Assembly: GCA_965222725.1 (NCBI GenBank)
Contig: OZ244969.1
Coordinates: 6,262,001 to 6,326,000, forward strand
Direction: 5' to 3'
DNA: 64,000 bases
DNA from: GCA-2748575 sp965222725
Lineage (GTDB): Bacteria; Pseudomonadota; Gammaproteobacteria; Pseudomonadales; Ketobacteraceae
Below are positions 25,662 to 34,648 of the stretch, piece after piece. The number at the start of each line of letters is the position of its first letter. Positions within the stretch are counted from its first letter, which is position 1. Made by a program: the position numbers and the translations under genes. Below the pieces are notes generated by a model. The model saw nothing but the letters and a program-made list of their open reading frames with translations, was not told the DNA's origin and ran no database searches.

Positions 25662-27302
25662 TTAAATAGCGGCTGCTTCCGCCGTCACGCTGGCTTCGCC
25701 CACATATTCCGGCGGCAGTGGCTGATGCCCCAGTATCATGTCGGCCGCTTTTTCCGCCAGCATAATGGTGGGTGCATTGGTATTACCCCCGATCAACGTA
25801 GGCATAACCGACGCATCCACCACCCGCAATCCCTGCACGCCGCGAACCCGCAACTGGGGGTCAACAACCGCTTCGGCATCATGCCCCATTTTGCAGGTGC
25901 CAACGGGGTGGTAAATGGTTTCGGCATTCTGGCGGATAAACGCCGCTATCTCCTCATCGGTCTGAATATGGGGGCCCGGTAAATACTCGGCGCCACGATA
26001 AGGATCAAAACAGCTGGCCGCAAAAATGCTGCGGGCGATTTTAACAGTTTTTGTCAGCACCTCTAAATCTTTCGATGCCGACAAATAATTCGGCTGAATG
26101 GCCGGCGGATCCTTGGGATCGGCACTGTTCAGGGTAACGTACCCGCGGCTTTCCGGCCGCAACTGGCAGCCATGGAGCATATAGCCGTGATCCGGGCCAT
26201 CCTGACGGGCATGGTCCAGCATAAACGCAGGAATAAAATGCAGCTGCACATCGGGGCGGTCAAGGCCGGGGTCGGTTTTCACAAAGGCGCCGGCTTCCAG
26301 TCCGTTACTGGCACCCAGCCCGTTTTTAAACAGCAGATACTGGAACAACGTCAGCAGCTTGTTGTGAATTTTGGTTTGCGTAAACAGGGTCACCGGCTTG
26401 GTGCAGAAATGCTGCACACTCACATCAAGATGGTCCTGCAGATTTTTACCTACGCCGGGCAAATGTTTTACCACCTCCAGGCCAAAGCGTTTCAGCTCAT
26501 CGCCATCACCAATACCCGATAGTTGCAGAATCTGTGGCGACTGCACTGCACCGGCACAGACAATCACTTCCTTGGCGGCAACGGCTTCTTTTACTTTCTG
26601 GTTCTGGATATAGCGCACACTGGTGGCACGGTGTTTGTCGAACAGGATCTTGCTCACCAGGGCATTGGTTTCAATCCGCAGGTTGGCCCGGGTCATGATG
26701 GGGGTCAGGTACGCGGTGGCTGCACTGGAACGCTTGCCTTTTCCGATGGTGACCTGATAGGGCCCCACACCTTCCTGCCGGGCACCGTTAAAATCCGGGT
26801 TATAAGGCAATCCTATCTCTTTTCCGGCCTGCACAAACACATCAAACAGCTCGTTGCCGGATTTGGGGTCTTCCACATCCAGCGGGCCGTTAACACCATG
26901 GTAATCACTCTGGCCCCGCTCCTGATTCATGGACTTTTTGAAATAGGGCAAGACGTCCGCATAACTCCAGCCGTTGTTGCCCATGGCGGCCCATTCATCG
27001 TAATCGGAACGGTGACCGCGAATATAAATCATGCCGTTAATCGCACTGGAGCCCCCCAGTCCTTTGCCACGGGGCCAGTAGAGACCGCGATTGTTCAGAT
27101 GGGGTTCCGGGGCCGTTTCAAAGCCCCAGTTATAGGGGCCGCCTTTAAGCAATTCCGCCACGCCGGCAGGCATATGAATAAACAGGGATTTGTCCCGGGT
27201 GCCGGCTTCCAGCAGCAGCACGCGGTTATTGGGGTTTTCCGACAACCGATTGGCCAGAACACAGCCAGCGGAGCCCGCGCCAATCACGATGTAGTCAAAC
27301 AT
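25662..27302 (-). CDS. GMC family FAD-dependent alcohol (choline-type) dehydrogenase
   Basis: A 546-residue flavoprotein oxidising a primary alcohol to an aldehyde. Seen: the ADP-binding fold GAGSAGCVLANRL with the acidic end of strand two (LLLEAG), GMC signature 1 from PRGKGLGGSSAINGM, signature 2 GAVQSPQILQLSGIG, and the catalytic His in IYHPVGTCKMG with the Asn of GGNTNAPTIM. Layout and length suit choline dehydrogenase and the alkane-pathway alcohol dehydrogenase AlkJ equally. With no bet genes nearby, a medium-chain alcohol is at least as likely as choline. GAGGT 8 bases before the ATG supports the start. Confidence 0.93.
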   Translation of the reverse strand: MFDYIVIGAGSAGCVLANRLSENPNNRVLLLEAGTRDKSLFIHMPAGVAELLKGGPYNWGFETAPEPHLNNRGLYWPRGKGLGGSSAINGMIYIRGHRSDYDEWAAMGNNGWSYADVLPYFKKSMNQERGQSDYHGVNGPLDVEDPKSGNELFDVFVQAGKEIGLPYNPDFNGARQEGVGPYQVTIGKGKRSSAATAYLTPIMTRANLRIETNALVSKILFDKHRATSVRYIQNQKVKEAVAAKEVIVCAGAVQSPQILQLSGIGDGDELKRFGLEVVKHLPGVGKNLQDHLDVSVQHFCTKPVTLFTQTKIHNKLLTLFQYLLFKNGLGASNGLEAGAFVKTDPGLDRPDVQLHFIPAFMLDHARQDGPDHGYMLHGCQLRPESRGYVTLNSADPKDPPAIQPNYLSASKDLEVLTKTVKIARSIFAASCFDPYRGAEYLPGPHIQTDEEIAAFIRQNAETIYHPVGTCKMGHDAEAVVDPQLRVRGVQGLRVVDASVMPTLIGGNTNAPTIMLAEKAADMILGHQPLPPEYVGEASVTAEAAAI

Positions 27303-27391
27303 TCCCGCACCTCAATACATTATCGTTTTTATGGTTTTAATGTATGCCAGTGACCGGGTATTCGCAAGGCAGGCCCCGGGGCCGCAGACGC

Positions 27392-27420
27392 AAAAAAGGC
27401 AGCGCGGAGGCTGCCTTTTT
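27392..27420 (-). terminator. Rho-independent terminator of the patatin gene, A/T-flanked
   Basis: AAAAAGGCAG, a short GC-rich loop and CTGCCTTTTT form a stem flanked by A on one side and T on the other, so it can work in both directions. It follows the stop of the patatin gene by 32 bases in its reading direction and stands before the GMC gene promoter. Confidence 0.85.
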
Positions 27421-27451
27421 GTCACAAAATGTGGCTTCGTGGCCGGGAGAG

Positions 27452-28918
27452 TTAAGCGGTTTGATGAGTGAGCGAGTATTCTTTCAGCTCGCGCTCCTCT
27501 TCCACTTTCAGGGTATCCAGACACTGGTTGATGGTGTTGCTGATCATGGTGGAATTGCGGATCAGCTCCAGCTTCGGCCAGGTGGCTTCCTCACCCACAC
27601 GGATATATTCCGCCACATCGCTGGGGGATGCGTTGGCGATCACCTTCAGGATGTTGCCCGGGTTACGGGGTGGCACAATATTGATATCACCCACATAGTT
27701 CTGATTGACCACAGAATGCGCCTTGTCCAGCAACAGGGCCAGTTGCTGGTTGTTGATCTTGTTGGTCAGGAAATCCAGGGCCTGCGACACGTTGTAGCGG
27801 GTGTTGGACACCACCATGTCAATCAGGTAGCCCATGGCGTTTTTCTCGCGACGCTTGCGGGAAATAAAGGGCACAATGTGCGGGTTGGTCTGGCTCACGA
27901 TGGTGTGGTTCACACCGTAAAGGCGCGCTAACCGCTGGGCCGGCAGGTCATTCTTGATGGAGCCGTCCACCCACTGACGGGAAGGAATGAAGGGGCACTT
28001 CTCGCCATCGATATTCTTGGCCCACAGCATCACCGGCGGATACACATAGGGAATCGCGCAGGATGCCAGGGACGCTTTACGCACCAGTACGTGGGGCGAG
28101 GTCATGGCATTCAGCAGACGGGATTCCTGATGGGGATCGGAGGGCGATACAGGGATGTTAATGCGGCGCCCGGTGGAGTTGAACGCCTCTTCAAAGGTCA
28201 TGTCTTTTACATTACGTTCCAGACACAGTTCCAGCTGAGCCGGGTCGAGTACGCCCTGACCTTTCAGGGTGCCCCGCCATCCCACGGTACGGAAGGCTTC
28301 CACGTACAGGTATTCTGGGTCAAAAATGGATTCCAGTTCTTCGTCGGTATGGGTACCCAGTACGGCCGCCATAATGGAACCGGCGCTGGAGCCTGATACG
28401 ACACTGGGGAGCATGTCCTCATCAAACATGGCCTTCAACACACCCAGGTGGAACAGCCCAAGAGCGGCGCCACCGCTGAGCATCAGCCCGGACTGGCCAA
28501 AGGAGGTTGAGGTACGCTCAAAAAACTCGAGTTTCTTTACGAAGGGAAAATGGGGGAATTGGGTTTCGCAGATCCATTTCAGGCTGGTGCACACCTCTTC
28601 CAGGTACTCTGTTACCAGATGCTTGGTACCAAAGAAGCAGTGGTCGTACAGCGCATTGTTGGCGATACGTCCCAGGTTACCGTGCAGGCCTTCGTTGATA
28701 TAGAACACCAACTGATTAACGTCTTCGCGCTCGCGGGCAGTGCGAAGTTCGTTATAGCGAAGCCGGATCATTTTATAGTCATAATGGGCGGAAGCATCAT
28801 CTTCCTTCCACTCATCATTACCGGATAAACGATCGTACTCTTTAGCAGCCTCAGCCCATGCCTGGTAATTCTCGGCGTTCTTCATCGCCTCCAGACAGGA
28901 TTTAAGTGCTCGCTTCAT
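27452..28918 (-). CDS. Patatin-like phospholipase with DUF3336 domain
   Basis: A 488-residue lipid hydrolase. The DUF3336 domain fills about residues 1-140. The patatin domain begins with the oxyanion loop SGGAALG, has the nucleophile in VVSGSSAGS (GxSxG) and the catalytic Asp in QWVDGS, giving a Ser-Asp dyad. Eukaryotic relatives with this pair of domains (Tgl3/Tgl4, SDP1) cleave triacylglycerol, so storage-lipid or phospholipid breakdown is likely. No signal peptide is present, so it acts in the cytosol or at the inner membrane face. GGGGGT precedes the ATG. It is transcribed alone and closed by the terminator at 27392. Confidence 0.92.
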   Translation of the reverse strand: MKRALKSCLEAMKNAENYQAWAEAAKEYDRLSGNDEWKEDDASAHYDYKMIRLRYNELRTAREREDVNQLVFYINEGLHGNLGRIANNALYDHCFFGTKHLVTEYLEEVCTSLKWICETQFPHFPFVKKLEFFERTSTSFGQSGLMLSGGAALGLFHLGVLKAMFDEDMLPSVVSGSSAGSIMAAVLGTHTDEELESIFDPEYLYVEAFRTVGWRGTLKGQGVLDPAQLELCLERNVKDMTFEEAFNSTGRRINIPVSPSDPHQESRLLNAMTSPHVLVRKASLASCAIPYVYPPVMLWAKNIDGEKCPFIPSRQWVDGSIKNDLPAQRLARLYGVNHTIVSQTNPHIVPFISRKRREKNAMGYLIDMVVSNTRYNVSQALDFLTNKINNQQLALLLDKAHSVVNQNYVGDINIVPPRNPGNILKVIANASPSDVAEYIRVGEEATWPKLELIRNSTMISNTINQCLDTLKVEEERELKEYSLTHQTA

Positions 28919-29246
28919 ATATACCCCCTGTGTACATCTGCGAAGGGAAAACAGACCCTTCAGCGGTCACGCGGCACTATGGCCAAAACCCTTAGCGGCA
29001 TTGGCAAACGCAGGCCGGTGACTGATTGTTCAATTATAGCCCAGGATTGGATTGTCCATTTTTATAGCTTTTCCGAATATATAACAAGGCTTTTCATATG
29101 AGCTATGGAAATACGTTATCTTTTTGTAACTAAAAGAGAAATTTCTATACAAGGCTAAGCCGGACGTTTACGGGGCAGTTAACCTTTTGTCTATTTTGGT
29201 GGGGTTTTGAGCGCCCGGAAAGGGGTTCCGGGCGCAGGAGAGGCTC
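28919..29246. other. Intergenic region upstream of the patatin gene
   Basis: No gene is visible in these 328 bases. On the minus strand a TATAAT box lies at 29033-29038, about 115 bases before the patatin ATG, without a good -35. A 10-bp perfect hairpin sits at 29211-29235. The rest is AT-rich and featureless. Confidence 0.5.
29211..29235 (-). terminator. Strong hairpin after the thioesterase gene (probable terminator)
   Basis: GCGCCCGGAA, loop AGGGG, TTCCGGGCGC: a perfect 10-bp GC-rich stem 11 bases past the thioesterase stop. The minus-strand text after it lacks a run of U, so it may end transcription poorly or serve as an mRNA 3'-end block. Confidence 0.55.
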
Positions 29247-29666
29247 TCAGGAATCGGCTTCCAGCAGGTGTTGGGACAGGGCCTGCTTGATATCAGCCGG
29301 GATCGGCAGGGATTTGCGGGTTTTCTTGTCGAAATTCACCATGGTTGCAGTTGCGGTAGCCTTGAGGCCGCCTTCCTGCCACACCTCCTGGCCTACCAGA
29401 ACGGATGAGGTGCCGATTCGCAGAACATAGGTTTTTACTTCCACGGTTTTGCCGAAAAAGACTTCCCCCAGATACTCGATTTCGATCTTGGCCAATACCA
29501 GGCTCACCTCATCGGTGGACAGGTTGGGGTTAAAGATCTTGAGAATGGATTCGCGCCCTTCCAGAAACCATACGGGGTATACGGTATTGTTGATATGCCC
29601 CATGGCATCGGTGTCGCAGAAACGGGGATTGATTTCGAGGGAAAATACCCGGTTGTCTTCAGTCAT
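29247..29666 (-). CDS. Hot-dog acyl-CoA thioesterase (YbgC/FadM type)
   Basis: A 139-residue thioesterase of the 4-hydroxybenzoyl-CoA thioesterase class, releasing fatty or aromatic acids from CoA in the cytosol. The active-site segment is RFCDTDAMGHINNTVYPVWFLEGRE, with the catalytic Asp in CDTDAMGH, followed by the strand LAKIEIEYLGEVFFGKTVEV typical of the fold. Natural substrate unknown; neighbours in lipid metabolism (patatin) make fatty acyl-CoA plausible. Single gene with a hairpin after it. Confidence 0.92.
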   Translation of the reverse strand: MTEDNRVFSLEINPRFCDTDAMGHINNTVYPVWFLEGRESILKIFNPNLSTDEVSLVLAKIEIEYLGEVFFGKTVEVKTYVLRIGTSSVLVGQEVWQEGGLKATATATMVNFDKKTRKSLPIPADIKQALSQHLLEADS

Positions 29667-29789
29667 AAGCGCCCTTTTTGTTGTTGCTCACAGGCAAATT
29701 TGGGGGCGCATTATACACAGTCGGCCACACTTTTGGGCGCTTTTTGTGGACCCTAGGCAGAACTAAAACCAGTTAGTAAGCACCAACCA

Positions 29790-31565
29790 TCACCCCAGAG
29801 GCTCAGGCTCGGAAAACTGCAACGCCGACAGGCGCTCGTACAGGGGGCTGGAATTCACCAGCTCCTGATGGCTGCCGGTGGCCACAATCCGCCCCCGGTC
29901 CATCACCACGATCTGGTCGGCATGTATCACAGTGGACAGACGATGAGCGATGACCAGAGTAGTCCGCCCCTCCATAAGGGAGGACAACGCCAGCTGCACC
30001 TTGTGCTCACTTTCCGCATCCAGGGCGCTGGTGGCTTCATCCAGCAACAAAAACCGGGGGTTGCGAAGAATGGCCCGGGCGATGGCAACCCGCTGCTGCT
30101 GCCCGCCGGACAGCCCCACGCCACCCTCGCCCACCGGCGTGTCGTACCCCTGGGGCAGGCACTGCACAAATTCGTCGGCATAGGCCAGGCGGGCGGCCTC
30201 TTCCACCGCTTCACGGCTGACCGGCTCGGAACCGTAGGCAATGTTTTCCGCCACAGTCCCCATGAACAGCGCCGCCCGCTGGGGCACAATAGCAAATTGC
30301 TCCCGCAGGGCTTCCAGGCTCAGCTGGCGGATATCAATATCGTCGATCAGTATCTGGCCATGCTGGGCATCATAAAACCTCAGCAGAATATCGAAGAAGG
30401 TGGTTTTGCCTGCACCGGATGGCCCTACCAGCGCAGTGAGGCTGCCCGGCTCCACTGTCAGGCAAACATCTTCCAGCGCCCATTGTTCCGGGCGGGAGGC
30501 GTAGTGAAAACACACGTGCTCAAGCCGCAGACGACCAAAGGATCCTGTGCGTAAAGCCGCCGGAGCCTGGGGTTCCTCAATGGCACTCTGGGATGCCATC
30601 AGCTCCATCAGCCGGTCGGTAGCGCCGGCGGCGCGTTGCAGATCCCCCATCACTTCACTGAGCGCGCCCACCGACGCCCCCACAATCACGGAATAAAACA
30701 CAAAGGCCGCCAGCTCACCGGGGGTTATGCGCCCTGCCAGAACGTCATGGCCACCAACCCAGAACATCATGCCCACCGCACCCAGCACCAGCAGAATCAC
30801 GATAGCAATCAAAAAAGAACGCTGACGGATCCGGATATTGGCGATCTGAAAGGCCTGTTCCACCCGGTCATTGAACTGGAACACATCTTCCGCCTGATGG
30901 TTGAATGCCTGCACGGTTTTAAGATGGCGCAAGGTTTCCCCCACATAGGCACCCACGTTGGCCACACGATCCTGCGAGGTGCGCGACAATCGCCTGACCC
31001 GGCGCCCGAAGATCAGAATGGGCATGACCACCAAAGGTACAGCACCCACTACAATAGCCGTGAGCTTTACATTGGTAATAAACAGCCAGACAAAACCACC
31101 CAGCATCAGCAATACGTTACGCAACGCCATGGACAAAGAGGAACCAATCACGGTTTGCAACAACGTGGTATCGGTAGTGATACGGGACTGGATATCCCCG
31201 GTATGCTGGTCCTCAAAAAAAGCCGGATCCAGGTGTACCAGCTTTTCGTATACACTCTTGCGGATATCCGCCACTACCCGCTCACCCAGCCAGGCCACGA
31301 TATAGGAACGGGCAAACGAACCAACGGCAAGCAATATGATCATGCCCATAAACACCAGCACCGACTGATTCAGCATGTCCGGTGAGCCGGTGGCAAAGCC
31401 ATCGTCCACCAACAGGCGCACCCCCTGCCCGATAGACAGGGAAACCCCGGCAGTAAACACCAGCGCCACCATGGCAACAAAGACCTGTTTTTTATAGGGC
31501 GCCAGAAACATCAGCAGAGAGGCCAGTGAACTCACCAGAGTTTCTTTGTTCTTTTTTTTACGCAT
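29790..31565 (-). CDS. MsbA-related ABC exporter, fused permease and ATPase
   Basis: A 591-residue half-transporter that would work as a homodimer in the inner membrane. The first 320 residues have six membrane helices; the ATPase has Walker A GPSGAGKTT, the signature LSGGQQQRVAIARA, Walker B FLLLDEATSALD and the H-loop AHRLST. It resembles the proteobacterial MsbA-related group (TIGR02204) rather than MsbA itself, since no lpxK gene is adjacent. The exported compound is unknown, perhaps a lipid or drug. Divergent from thiD, whose 5' end lies within 40 bases. Confidence 0.92.
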   Translation of the reverse strand: MRKKKNKETLVSSLASLLMFLAPYKKQVFVAMVALVFTAGVSLSIGQGVRLLVDDGFATGSPDMLNQSVLVFMGMIILLAVGSFARSYIVAWLGERVVADIRKSVYEKLVHLDPAFFEDQHTGDIQSRITTDTTLLQTVIGSSLSMALRNVLLMLGGFVWLFITNVKLTAIVVGAVPLVVMPILIFGRRVRRLSRTSQDRVANVGAYVGETLRHLKTVQAFNHQAEDVFQFNDRVEQAFQIANIRIRQRSFLIAIVILLVLGAVGMMFWVGGHDVLAGRITPGELAAFVFYSVIVGASVGALSEVMGDLQRAAGATDRLMELMASQSAIEEPQAPAALRTGSFGRLRLEHVCFHYASRPEQWALEDVCLTVEPGSLTALVGPSGAGKTTFFDILLRFYDAQHGQILIDDIDIRQLSLEALREQFAIVPQRAALFMGTVAENIAYGSEPVSREAVEEAARLAYADEFVQCLPQGYDTPVGEGGVGLSGGQQQRVAIARAILRNPRFLLLDEATSALDAESEHKVQLALSSLMEGRTTLVIAHRLSTVIHADQIVVMDRGRIVATGSHQELVNSSPLYERLSALQFSEPEPLG

Positions 31566-31602
31566 CGTTTATGATTTGCTATTCGTTAACAGATACCGAA
31601 CA

Positions 31603-32454
31603 ATGGATTTCATGATCAACGATTTCATGAATAACAGTGCATCGCCCACCAATGGCAACCCACCCATTGTCATGTCCTTTGCAGGCCATGATCCCTGCGG
31701 CGGCGCAGGCATTCAAGCAGATATTGAAACTTTAGCCAGCCTTGGCTGCCATTGCACCCCCATCGTGACCGCGCTCACTGCGCAGGACAGCGTTAATGTC
31801 AAAGACTTCAGCGCCACCAATGCCGGCCTGTTGGTGGAACAGGCCCGCGCTGTGCTGGAAGATATGCCGGTGGCAGCCTTTAAAATCGGCATGATTGGCA
31901 GCGTGGAAAACGCCGAAGCCATACACACCCTGATCAGGGAATATGATTCCATTCCCGTCGTGCTGGATCCGGTACTGGCTGCCGGTGGCGGAGGCGAGCT
32001 GGCTACCCGCAGCCTGATCGAAGCTATCAAACACCTGATTCTGCCTTTGACCACACTCACCACCCCCAACACCATCGAAGCCGGAAAACTCTGTGACGAA
32101 GCAGATTCCATTGATGCCTGCGCCCAACGGTTAATGGAAACCGGTTGCGAGTACGTTCTGGTTACCGGCGGCCACGAGCCGGGCACAGACATTGTGAACC
32201 GCCTGTGGCGTGGCCGGGAGAAAATCGAAAGCTATGCCTGGCCGCGACTGGAAGGGGAATACCATGGCACCGGCTGCACTCTGGCATCAGCCTGCGCCGG
32301 CTTTATCGGCCACGGCGCCAACGTGGAAGTGGCCGTCAGAGATGCCCAGCAATTTACCTGGCAAACCGTTAAAGCCGCCCGTCGGCTGGGCATGGGGCAG
32401 GCCATTCCCAATCGTTTCTTCTGGTCAAACGCATCACGCCAGCTGCCCCACTGA
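31603..32454 (+). CDS. thiD: Hydroxymethylpyrimidine/phosphomethylpyrimidine kinase
   Basis: About 283 residues. Phosphorylates HMP twice to HMP-PP for thiamine synthesis in the cytosol. Ribokinase-fold marks: VMSFAGHDPCGGAGIQADIE at the N-terminus, DPVLAAGGGG, TPNTIEAGKL and the C-terminal anion hole EYHGTGCTLASAC. ATGs at 31603, 31612 and 31627 are all possible; homologues usually begin close to the third. It is followed after 30 bases by thiE and then hemL, a common order in gammaproteobacteria. No TPP riboswitch fits in the short 5' region. Confidence 0.94.
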   Translation: MDFMINDFMNNSASPTNGNPPIVMSFAGHDPCGGAGIQADIETLASLGCHCTPIVTALTAQDSVNVKDFSATNAGLLVEQARAVLEDMPVAAFKIGMIGSVENAEAIHTLIREYDSIPVVLDPVLAAGGGGELATRSLIEAIKHLILPLTTLTTPNTIEAGKLCDEADSIDACAQRLMETGCEYVLVTGGHEPGTDIVNRLWRGREKIESYAWPRLEGEYHGTGCTLASACAGFIGHGANVEVAVRDAQQFTWQTVKAARRLGMGQAIPNRFFWSNASRQLPH

Positions 32455-32484
32455 ACCGCGGCCATACCCGGGATATCAACTGAC

Positions 32485-33123
32485 ATGGACAAAGCTGAAA
32501 AACTCAACCGGCTGCAAGGGCTGTATGCCATTACCGATCCCAAACTCACACCACCCAGCACCTTGTTGGAAAAAGTGGCAGCCGCACTGCAGGGTGGCGC
32601 GCGAATTATTCAGTATCGCGACAAATCACAGGACCACCCTCGCCGGCGTGAAGAGGCCGGCGCACTTCTGACATTGTGCCAGCAATTCAACGCCACCTTT
32701 ATCGTCAACGATGATGTGGCCCTGGCACAGGAAGTGGGCGCCCACGGCGTGCACCTGGGCCTGACCGATACGGATATTGCCGATGCAAGAGCCACACTGG
32801 GGGCAAATAAAATCATCGGCGGCACCTGCCATGGCGAGATCGCCAATGCCCGGCTGGCGCAAACACAGGGTGCCGATTATGTGGCTTTCGGCCGCTTTTT
32901 TGCCTCCGGCACCAAACCTGATGCCCCCCTGGCACAGCTGGAAAAAATCGGCCCGCAGCTGCCTTCATTACAGGTTCCGGCAGTGGCCATCGGTGGCATC
33001 ACACTGGCGAATGCGCCACAATTACGCGCCGCAGGTTTTGCCATGGTGGCGGTGGTGGCGGACATCTTTGCCCGGGAGAATATCCGGGCCCACTGCGAAC
33101 ACTATGCAGCGCTGTTTGAGTAA
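32485..33123 (+). CDS. thiE: Thiamine-phosphate synthase
   Basis: A 212-residue TIM-barrel enzyme that joins HMP-PP and thiazole phosphate into thiamine phosphate. Seen: the diphosphate-site segment IIQYRDKS, NDDVALAQEVGAHGVHLG, GGTCHGEIANARLAQTQGADYVAFG and the final AIGGIT loop. It follows thiD by 30 bases and precedes hemL by 33 bases, so the three are probably one operon. Confidence 0.96.
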   Translation: MDKAEKLNRLQGLYAITDPKLTPPSTLLEKVAAALQGGARIIQYRDKSQDHPRRREEAGALLTLCQQFNATFIVNDDVALAQEVGAHGVHLGLTDTDIADARATLGANKIIGGTCHGEIANARLAQTQGADYVAFGRFFASGTKPDAPLAQLEKIGPQLPSLQVPAVAIGGITLANAPQLRAAGFAMVAVVADIFARENIRAHCEHYAALFE

Positions 33124-33156
33124 CCCGTAATTTCAGAACAACCCACAGGATTAATC

Positions 33157-34452
33157 ATGACTGATTCCCAGATTCCCGCGTCAGAAAAACTGTTTGAGCA
33201 GGCCCGGCAACACATACCCGGAGGCGTTAACAGCCCGGTGCGCGCCTTTACCGGCGTGGGCGGCACACCGGTATTTTTCAAGGCAGCCGAAGGCGCCTAC
33301 CTGATTGACGAGGATGACCGTCGTTATGTGGATTACGTCGGTTCCTGGGGCCCCATGATTCTTGGCCACGCCAATCCCGCCGTGATCAAGGCGGTGCAGG
33401 AGCAGGCAGCCAAAGGCCTGGGTTACGGCGCTCCCACCCGCATTGAAATCGACATGGCCGACAAGGTTTGCGAGATCATGGATTCCATTGAATCCGTGCG
33501 TATGGTGAACTCCGGCACCGAAGCCACCATGACTGCCATTCGCCTGGCCCGCGGTTATACCGGCCGCGACAAGATCGTAAAATTTGAAGGCTGCTATCAC
33601 GGCCATGCCGATTCATTGCTGGTTAAAGCCGGCTCCGGCGCTCTTACCCTGGGTGTACCTTCCTCCCCCGGTGTACCGGAAGGCCTGGCGCAACACACCA
33701 TCACACTGCAGTTTAATGATATTGAAGGGGTGAAATCTTTCTTTGCTGAAAGCGGCAATGAGATCGCTGCCGTTATCGTGGAACCGGTGGCCGGCAACAT
33801 GAACTGCATACCGCCAGTACCCGGCTTTCTGGAGGCATTGCGGGAAGTGTGTGACGACTCCGGCGCCGTGCTGATTTTTGATGAGGTGATGACCGGCTTC
33901 CGGGTTGCCCTGGGCGGCGCCCAGAGCGTTTATAACATCACTCCGGATCTGACTACCCTGGGCAAGGTGATCGGCGGCGGCATGCCGGTGGGTGCATTCG
34001 GCGGCAAAAAAGCCATTATGGATCACATTGCACCGGTAGGCCCTGTGTATCAGGCGGGCACACTTTCCGGCAATCCGGTGGCCATGGCCGCCGGCCTGGC
34101 CATGCTCAACGCCATCACCGCCGAAGGCTTTTATGAAGACCTGGACAAGAAAGCCAAACGCCTGATGGCAGGCTTTCAGGAACATGCGGATACTGCCGGC
34201 ATTCCCCTGACCACTAACCAGGTGGGGGGCATGTTCGGCTTCTTTTTTACCGGAGAAAAGCAGGTTTCCAGCTTTGCCCAGGTCAGCCAGTGCGACATTG
34301 ATCGCTTCCGCAAGTTTTATCACCTGATGCTGGATGAAGGGGTCTATCTGGCACCCAGCGCATTCGAGGCCGGATTCGTGTCAGCGGCCCATGATGAGGC
34401 GGCTATTGAGCAAACGCTGGCCGCTGCAGGAAAAGCCTTTCAACGCCTGTAA
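33157..34452 (+). CDS. hemL: Glutamate-1-semialdehyde 2,1-aminomutase
   Basis: A 431-residue PLP enzyme that makes 5-aminolevulinate from glutamate-1-semialdehyde, the C5 route to heme. The PLP lysine is Lys270 in TTLGKVIGGGMPVG; LIFDEVMTGFRV holds the Asp contacting the pyridine nitrogen, and GPVYQAGTLSGNPVAMAAG is the family signature. Length is normal. It ends the thiD-thiE-hemL unit. Two inverted repeats follow at 34447-34466 and 34489-34524. Confidence 0.97.
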   Translation: MTDSQIPASEKLFEQARQHIPGGVNSPVRAFTGVGGTPVFFKAAEGAYLIDEDDRRYVDYVGSWGPMILGHANPAVIKAVQEQAAKGLGYGAPTRIEIDMADKVCEIMDSIESVRMVNSGTEATMTAIRLARGYTGRDKIVKFEGCYHGHADSLLVKAGSGALTLGVPSSPGVPEGLAQHTITLQFNDIEGVKSFFAESGNEIAAVIVEPVAGNMNCIPPVPGFLEALREVCDDSGAVLIFDEVMTGFRVALGGAQSVYNITPDLTTLGKVIGGGMPVGAFGGKKAIMDHIAPVGPVYQAGTLSGNPVAMAAGLAMLNAITAEGFYEDLDKKAKRLMAGFQEHADTAGIPLTTNQVGGMFGFFFTGEKQVSSFAQVSQCDIDRFRKFYHLMLDEGVYLAPSAFEAGFVSAAHDEAAIEQTLAAAGKAFQRL

Positions 34453-34466
34453 GAGGTCTCTTACAG
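34447..34466. repeat. 20-base palindrome over the hemL stop codon
   Basis: CTGTAAGAG, GT, CTCTTACAG: nine paired bases around a two-base centre. As RNA it would form a short hairpin over the hemL stop; as DNA it looks like a dimer-binding site. Confidence 0.5.
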
Positions 34467-34488
34467 CGTTATCCGTTACTTGAGGTAT

Positions 34489-34524
34489 GCGTCATTACCC
34501 GATGATTTTACAGGGTAATGACGC
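34489..34524. repeat. Long inverted repeat downstream of hemL
   Basis: GCGTCATTACCC (34489-34500) and GGGTAATGACGC (34513-34524) pair perfectly over 12 bases with a 12-base loop. No T-run follows directly, so it is a poor intrinsic terminator; GCGTCATT occurs a third time at 34546. It could still end the hem transcript or regulate the downstream LamG gene. Confidence 0.6.
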
Positions 34525-34648
34525 GATTGTTGCTTCCACCCATTGCGTCATTTTTCTGATTAAAAATAGATCGATTGACGACTGAAACGGTTTTTTGTAC
34601 AATATTTAACCATATTCAGTCACTAATTTGACGCAAACGGTGTATCCC

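Noticed and set aside
31566..31602. TPP riboswitch before thiD
   Set aside because: Only some 37 bases separate thiD from the divergent exporter gene, too short for the element, and its conserved core is not seen.
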